This document shows, piece after piece, positions 32,393 through 32,599 of a DNA stretch of 32,599 nt. Within the stretch, counting starts at the first letter, position 1. Each line of letters starts with the position of its first letter. The stretch comes from Nitratireductor alexandrii (GTDB lineage Bacteria > Pseudomonadota > Alphaproteobacteria > Rhizobiales > Rhizobiaceae): the NCBI RefSeq assembly GCF_004000215.1, contig NZ_RBVY01000011.1:1-32599 (forward strand), read 5' to 3'. The notes beneath the pieces are model-generated. The model worked only from the letters and a program-made list of their open reading frames with translations, did not search any database and was not told the DNA's origin. The translations under genes and the position numbers were made by a program.

Positions 32393-32599
32393 TCAAGCGG
32401 TCAGTGCCCGCCGGTCCGAAGGCTCCGCCACCGGTCGGTTCTCTGTCGACCTGATATGTGCCGCAAGCTCGGCGACCGTCTGGTGCTTGAGCAGTTCCTT
32501 GGGCGACAACGATTTCGACAGACGCTGCTCGATGAGCATGATCAGCCGGACGGCCATGACGGAATCGAGCCCCACGGACGGCAGCGGCGTGCGCGGGTC
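32393..32599 (-). CDS. Carrier-domain protein, C-terminal part only (runs off the window)
   Basis: The last 68 codons of a leftward gene whose start lies beyond the right edge. The visible part is the end of an acyl or peptidyl carrier domain: DPRTPLPSVGLDSVMAVRL with the pantetheine Ser in GLDS, the helix LIEQRLSKSLSPKELLKHQTVAELAAHI, and a short polar tail. It could be a PKS or NRPS module, an AMP-ligase-ACP fusion or a free ACP; the window does not say. It shows that the biosynthetic cluster continues to the right. Convergent with the PKS gene. Confidence 0.85.
   Translation of the reverse strand, partial: DPRTPLPSVGLDSVMAVRLIMLIEQRLSKSLSPKELLKHQTVAELAAHIRSTENRPVAEPSDRRALTA

Overview
The window is high-GC DNA with short intergenic gaps and frequent ATGA/TGATG start-stop overlaps. 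It looks like a proteobacterial chromosome, probably alphaproteobacterial; this rests on gene style only, since no rRNA or phylogenetic marker is present. No tRNA, rRNA, insertion sequence, CRISPR or phage gene was seen.

Two gene sets are interleaved. The first is a complete non-phosphorylating deoxy-sugar catabolic set, best read as L-fucose (a related sugar such as L-galactose, D-arabinose or L-rhamnose is possible). It comprises a RhaM-type mutarotase (11630-11959), aldo/keto reductase sugar dehydrogenase (8125-9165), amidohydrolase lactonase (20406-21242), UxaA-type dehydratase (9821-11332), SDR 2-keto-3-deoxy-acid dehydrogenase (7202-7948), FAH-type diketo-acid hydrolase (6350-7189), a four-gene ABC sugar importer (13005-17426) and a GntR/FCD regulator (11967-12671). 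The second is a compact trans-AT PKS/NRPS pathway: a Cy-A-PCP-TE NRPS (92-4135), a flavin monooxygenase coupled to a free carrier protein (4361-6177), a flavin reductase (9212-9715), a luciferase-like monooxygenase and a free ketosynthase with an altered active site (17535-20355), an Sfp-type PPTase (21412-22269), a free acyltransferase (22475-23326) and a 2938-residue PKS (23398-32214) with order GNAT loader-ACP-KS-DH-KR-cMT-ACP-ACP-ER. A second carrier-domain protein runs off the right edge, so the cluster continues there.

The two sets appear wired together. A 16-bp palindromic motif, consensus RTTATAYTAGYRTAAC, occurs eight times (4201, 8056, 11390, 12710, 12805, 12930, 21334, 22315). All copies are intergenic and lie at nearly every promoter of both sets, including the regulator's own. 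Biosynthetic genes also share transcription units with sugar genes: the flavin reductase lies behind the dehydratase, the luciferase-like monooxygenase and KS behind the importer, and the PPTase is divergent from the lactonase. The simplest reading is a natural-product pathway controlled by the same sugar-responsive GntR regulator as the catabolic genes.

Product logic (inference): the GNAT domain loads acetyl; one fully reducing, C-methylating extension gives 2-methylbutyryl; the NRPS adds cysteine (adenylation code close to the known Cys code); the Cy domain may close a thiazoline; TE releases the product. Two flavin oxygenases and an odd KS leave the final structure open.
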